Positions 5,336 through 7,834 of a stretch of 7,834 bases of DNA are shown here, one piece after another. The DNA lies in NCBI GenBank assembly GCA_022562835.1, contig JADFOM010000109.1, positions 1-7,834 on the forward strand, in the 5' to 3' direction. Position numbers and translations under genes: made by a program. The stretch comes from Acidobacteriota bacterium. Its GTDB lineage: Bacteria; Actinomycetota; Acidimicrobiia; Acidimicrobiales; SHLQ01. Position 1 is the first letter of the stretch. Each line of letters opens with the position of its first letter. The notes beneath the pieces were generated by a model that was not told where the DNA came from, searched no databases, and saw only the letters and a program-made list of their open reading frames with translations.

Positions 5336-6032
5336 ATGACTCAACCGAGTACACGACGAACCGCATCGTGCGTTCGATGACGAACCCCAGTGATTCGTAC
5401 ACAGCAATGGCACCGGCGTTGGTGGTGAGGACATGCAGGATTGGTATTCGACCTTCAGCTTCGATCGACCGCGCCACGGTGTCGGACAGTCGTCGCGCTA
5501 GTCCTCGACGGCGTGCGCTCGCAGCGGTGCACACCGCCGAGATCTCAACCCAGTCTGGGCTAGCCAAGCGGCGGCCAGCCATCGCAACGAGGTTGTCGCC
5601 GTCACGCACGCCGAGGTAGCCGCCGAGCTCTACGGTGCGTTCGAGAAACGGCCCTGGTTCGGTTGCCTCGGTCAGAGCGACCATGTCAGCGGCATCGCGT
5701 GCGCTCAGTTCAACGAGGTCATCGGGTCCGGTGATTGCAGCCGGGGCCTTTTTCCGGCGGACCATTTGGTAGCCAACACCGTGGAATAGCTCGGTGTGGC
5801 TCGGCGGTGCTGACGGCTGATTTTCCAGCACGAGGCCGGGTAGTAGGCCATCGATCGCGAGTTCGTTCATCGCTACCCAGTCGGGCTGGCCCGGGTTCTC
5901 CCATGCTCCCCAGATCGTGACGTCGGGGTCATAGGCCAGCGCCGCGTTGTTGTCCGACCGTCGGACGACGGCCGCGTCGGCACTGTGCAGGGCGTGCCAT
6001 GCGGGGTTGACCAGTGAATCGTCGCTCGACAT
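5334..6032 (-). CDS. GNAT-family N-acetyltransferase (FR47-like)
   Basis: A 232-residue protein whose C-terminal half (about 105-228) is a GNAT fold transferring an acetyl group from acetyl-CoA to an amine. The acetyl-CoA loop (motif A) is visible as VCTAASARRRGLARRLSD (167-184), containing the R-R-x-G-x-A pyrophosphate-binding core. Motif B follows as NAGAIAVYESLGF (205-217), the usual asparagine, tyrosine and glycine-phenylalanine pattern. The N-terminal roughly 100 residues have no motif I recognise; they contain several tryptophans (WGAWENP at 41-47) and could be a degenerate GNAT-like half or substrate domain. The ATG at 6030-6032 is the first start, with no clear Shine-Dalgarno. It converges on the SDR gene and is divergent from the isochorismatase-fold gene. 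The substrate is unknown. Confidence 0.82.
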   Translation of the reverse strand: MSSDDSLVNPAWHALHSADAAVVRRSDNNAALAYDPDVTIWGAWENPGQPDWVAMNELAIDGLLPGLVLENQPSAPPSHTELFHGVGYQMVRRKKAPAAITGPDDLVELSARDAADMVALTEATEPGPFLERTVELGGYLGVRDGDNLVAMAGRRLASPDWVEISAVCTAASARRRGLARRLSDTVARSIEAEGRIPILHVLTTNAGAIAVYESLGFVIERTMRFVVYSVES

Positions 6033-6148
6033 GGCGCCAAGTCTGGTGAGTGGCCCTCAACCTCGCCAGTTGTGGAGGTAGAACCCGACATGATCTGGGA
6101 GAAGATGTAAGCCTGAGGTGTCGCCGTCACGCCCCGAGGATCCTGCAT
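6033..6148. promoter_or_regulatory. Divergent control region between GNAT and isochorismatase-fold genes
   Basis: This 116-base gap must hold promoters for both neighbours. I see no convincing -10/-35 pair and no strong palindrome. The only clear element is a ribosome-binding site for the rightward gene near its end. Confidence 0.4.
6136..6140 (+). promoter_or_regulatory. Ribosome-binding site GAGGA
   Basis: GAGGA sits 8 bases before the ATG at 6149. It is the clearest Shine-Dalgarno in the window and decides the start of the isochorismatase-fold gene over the in-frame GTG at 6050. Confidence 0.7.
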
Positions 6149-6772
6149 ATGGCCCCACAACTCGATGAAGTTGCTTCGCCCGCACACACGGCGCTGCTCA
6201 CGATGGAACTGCAGCGAGCCGTTGTGGGTGATCTGGCGACCATGACCGAACTGCGCGACGTCGCCGAAGACGTCGGCGTCGTGCCAAACGCGGTTCGACT
6301 CGCCGATACAGCGCGCGCGGTTGGTGTGCGAGTGGTTCATTGTTGCGCAACCTTCCGGTCCGATCTGTTCGGATCGGCCGCAAACAATCGGTTGCTGGCG
6401 ATGAGTCATCGGCTCAATGGTAAGGAAATGGCAGAGGGCGCCCCAGGTGCGGATTTGGTGCCCGAACTCGGTTCGGATCCACGCGACGTAGTCATATCAA
6501 GGTTGCACGGTTTGACCCCGTTCACCTCGACCTCACTCGATCAGATGCTTCGTAACGCTGAGATTCGCACGATCGTCACGGTGGGGTGTTCGCTCAATAT
6601 CGGGCTGATTGGCATGGTGTTGAGTGCGTCCGACCTCGGATATCAGGTCGTCGTCGTGAGCGATGCAGTAGCCGGTGTGCCGCGGGCTTACGGCGAGGCT
6701 GTCCTCGAGCATTCGATGCCGATGGTCGCGACAGTTGTTTCGACAGACGAGCTGCTGACGGTTTGGGATTGA
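6149..6772 (+). CDS. Isochorismatase-fold (cysteine hydrolase family) protein, triad altered
   Basis: A 207-residue protein with the alpha/beta layout of the isochorismatase-like superfamily, whose members hydrolyse ethers, amides or imides with an Asp-Lys-Cys triad. The first strand reads ALLTMELQRAVVGD (15-28), where E20 replaces the usual Asp. The second position is in VVISRLHGLTPF (114-125), with R118 where Lys is expected. The third strand-turn is VTVGCSLNIGLIG (143-155), where G152 occupies the usual Cys site; C147 is nearby but offset. The C-terminal half VVVVSDAVAGVP is typical of the family. I have a recollection, not verifiable here, that some actinobacterial relatives share these changes, so this may be a non-classical subfamily rather than a damaged gene. 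The frame is intact and the start is backed by GAGGA. Function is unassigned. Confidence 0.78.
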   Translation: MAPQLDEVASPAHTALLTMELQRAVVGDLATMTELRDVAEDVGVVPNAVRLADTARAVGVRVVHCCATFRSDLFGSAANNRLLAMSHRLNGKEMAEGAPGADLVPELGSDPRDVVISRLHGLTPFTSTSLDQMLRNAEIRTIVTVGCSLNIGLIGMVLSASDLGYQVVVVSDAVAGVPRAYGEAVLEHSMPMVATVVSTDELLTVWD

Positions 6773-6784
6773 CGCCCTGGGTCA

Positions 6785-6796
6785 CATCACGTGATG
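6785..6796. terminator. Perfect palindrome CATCACGTGATG at convergent junction
   Basis: This 12-base perfect inverted repeat overlaps the azlD stop codon (6787-6789) in a 14-base convergent gap. As RNA, a stem of about 4 base pairs with a 4-base loop could form from either strand, with no T-tract. It may aid termination or be chance. Confidence 0.25.
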
Positions 6797-7098
6797 AGTG
6801 CGATGCTCCACACGACACACATTCCGGCCACCATCGTCAGTGCCGCCGAGCGCCAACGCAAAGACACCAAAATCCCGACTACCGCCGCGACATACCAGCT
6901 CCAGCGGGTAGATAGTTCGCCTTCGTCGAGGATCAACATGTTTGCGACGATTGAAGCGAGCACCGCGGGCGCGACCAATCGTAAGGTTTTGGTGAGCCAA
7001 TCGGGATAGACGAATCCCCGCGAAATCAGAGCGACGGCCGAATAGCGGATGGCGAACGTGCCGATGCCAGCCAGTACGAAGATCAGCATGGGACTCAT
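6787..7098 (-). CDS. azlD: AzlD family subunit, branched-chain amino acid exporter
   Basis: A 103-residue, highly hydrophobic protein with about four membrane segments (roughly residues 3-22, 37-58, 66-80 and 84-102). The opening LIFVLAGIGTFAIRYSAVAL (about 5-24) and RLVAPAVLASIVANML (about 39-54) are characteristic of the AzlD small subunit, which pairs with AzlC in the inner membrane to export branched-chain amino acids or analogues. The ATG at 7096-7098 overlaps the azlC TGA by 4 bases (ATGA), implying translational coupling. Length is typical of the family. Identification rests on this pattern together with the adjacent azlC. Confidence 0.88.
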   Translation of the reverse strand: MSPMLIFVLAGIGTFAIRYSAVALISRGFVYPDWLTKTLRLVAPAVLASIVANMLILDEGELSTRWSWYVAAVVGILVSLRWRSAALTMVAGMCVVWSIALIT

Positions 7099-7781
7099 TT
7101 GGCTGCAACCGATCCGGCCGCGATTCCAGCCAGAGCACCAAGAAGAATGTTTAGCCCATCGGGCAATGGTGAGGTCGCAACGCTGATTATCGCCGCGGTG
7201 ACAGCGGTGATGAGCGCAGGACGATTGGTGATGTTGGGAACGAGTAGGGCCAGAAACATGAGCGGTATCGTCAGACCGATTTGGGCGCCGTCGGGAATCG
7301 CCGATCCAGCGAAGAGTCCAGCCACGGTGCCGATCCACCAGGCCGAGGCAAAACACAGAGCGGCACCGAGGTAGAAGCGGATCCGGTGTCCGGGCTCTGA
7401 TCTTCGATCGAATTCGATTATGGCGAGCGACGCGGACTGATCGGTGATGAGATAACTCGACAACAGTCGTGTGGGTAAGGAGAAGTCGGCGAAGACTGGC
7501 GCTAGAGCGGCGCTGTAGAGCGCCATTCGAGCATTGATGACCAACGCCGTGCCGACTACAACCATGCCAGCGGCGTCCGCGTCGATCAGGTCGAGCATCG
7601 AAAGTTGCGCCGCGCCAGCGAGCACTATCCACGAGGCGGAGGCCCCTGCCAACGAGCCGACTTCGCTCTCTTGGACCGCTAGGCCGTAGACGAGTCCAAA
7701 CGGCAGCGCGGCTAACGCCAACGGTATCGCAGCACGGATCCCCGCAATGACACTCGCTCTGGCCGCCGCCCGAGACGTCAC
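7095..7781 (-). CDS. azlC: AzlC family permease, branched-chain amino acid exporter large subunit
   Basis: A 228-residue membrane protein carrying the AzlC opening GIRAAIPLALAALPFGLVYG (14-33), a proline-rich first membrane segment conserved in the family, followed by WIVLAGAAQLSMLDLI (about 51-66) and VVGTALVINARMALYSAAL (about 75-93). Later segments include a conserved TDQSASLAI stretch (about 113-121). With AzlD it should form an inner-membrane amino acid exporter. The GTG at 7779-7781 is the only in-frame start in the window, but the frame stays open for 17 further codons to the right edge (…AAHSESEHQF), so the true start may be outside. No Shine-Dalgarno is seen before this GTG. The azlD gene follows with a 4-base overlap. 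No regulator is visible. Confidence 0.88.
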   Translation of the reverse strand: MTSRAAARASVIAGIRAAIPLALAALPFGLVYGLAVQESEVGSLAGASASWIVLAGAAQLSMLDLIDADAAGMVVVGTALVINARMALYSAALAPVFADFSLPTRLLSSYLITDQSASLAIIEFDRRSEPGHRIRFYLGAALCFASAWWIGTVAGLFAGSAIPDGAQIGLTIPLMFLALLVPNITNRPALITAVTAAIISVATSPLPDGLNILLGALAGIAAGSVAAK

Positions 7782-7834
7782 GAATTGGTGTTCGGATTCA
7801 GAATGCGCTGCGCGTTTAGACGGAGGAACTTTGG

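Noticed and set aside
6050..6148. Upstream GTG start for the isochorismatase-fold gene
   Set aside because: Adds 33 residues without family resemblance; GAGGA at the right distance supports the ATG at 6149.

Overview
The window is ordinary-looking, gene-dense bacterial chromosome of roughly 60 % G+C by eye. Codons ending in G or C are common, GTG starts are frequent, and Shine-Dalgarno sequences are scarce; several genes instead have a TAnnnT hexamer 6 to 8 bases before the start codon, as in leaderless transcription. Together with the FadE-type acyl-CoA dehydrogenase this points to Actinomycetota, perhaps an Acidimicrobiia-like aquatic lineage. That placement is inference, since there is no rRNA or marker gene here.

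Left part (1-1805): a divergent pair. An acyl-CoA dehydrogenase reads leftward off the window edge, and a small SRPBCC (START-like) protein reads rightward. They share a 129-base control region. Middle (1834-5262): a leftward two-gene operon of a 14-TM DHA2-type MFS exporter followed 10 bases later by a zinc-dependent medium-chain dehydrogenase, divergent from a rightward extended-SDR NAD(P)-dependent epimerase/dehydrogenase. Right part (5334-7834): a leftward GNAT acetyltransferase, a divergent rightward protein of the isochorismatase fold, and a leftward azlC-azlD pair (branched-chain amino acid exporter) whose genes overlap by 4 bases. The azlC start may lie beyond the right edge.

The genes do not form one recognisable pathway. 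Acyl-CoA dehydrogenase, SRPBCC, zinc dehydrogenase, SDR and MFS would suit uptake-free processing and export of a small organic or lipid-like compound, but nothing identifies the substrate. No transcriptional regulator, mobile element, phage gene, RNA gene, CRISPR array or defence gene is visible.

The most unusual stretch is the 71-base convergent gap between the SDR and GNAT genes. It holds two direct copies of a 29-base element that differ at two positions, each with a small CCGG stem closing a GNRA-type loop and a GGTGTC/GACACC palindrome, plus two further small palindromes. The first copy supplies the SDR stop codon. Other points worth checking are an acyl-CoA dehydrogenase C-terminus that lacks the usual family motif, and an isochorismatase-fold protein in which all three catalytic-triad positions appear substituted. 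I found no convincing new multi-gene system.
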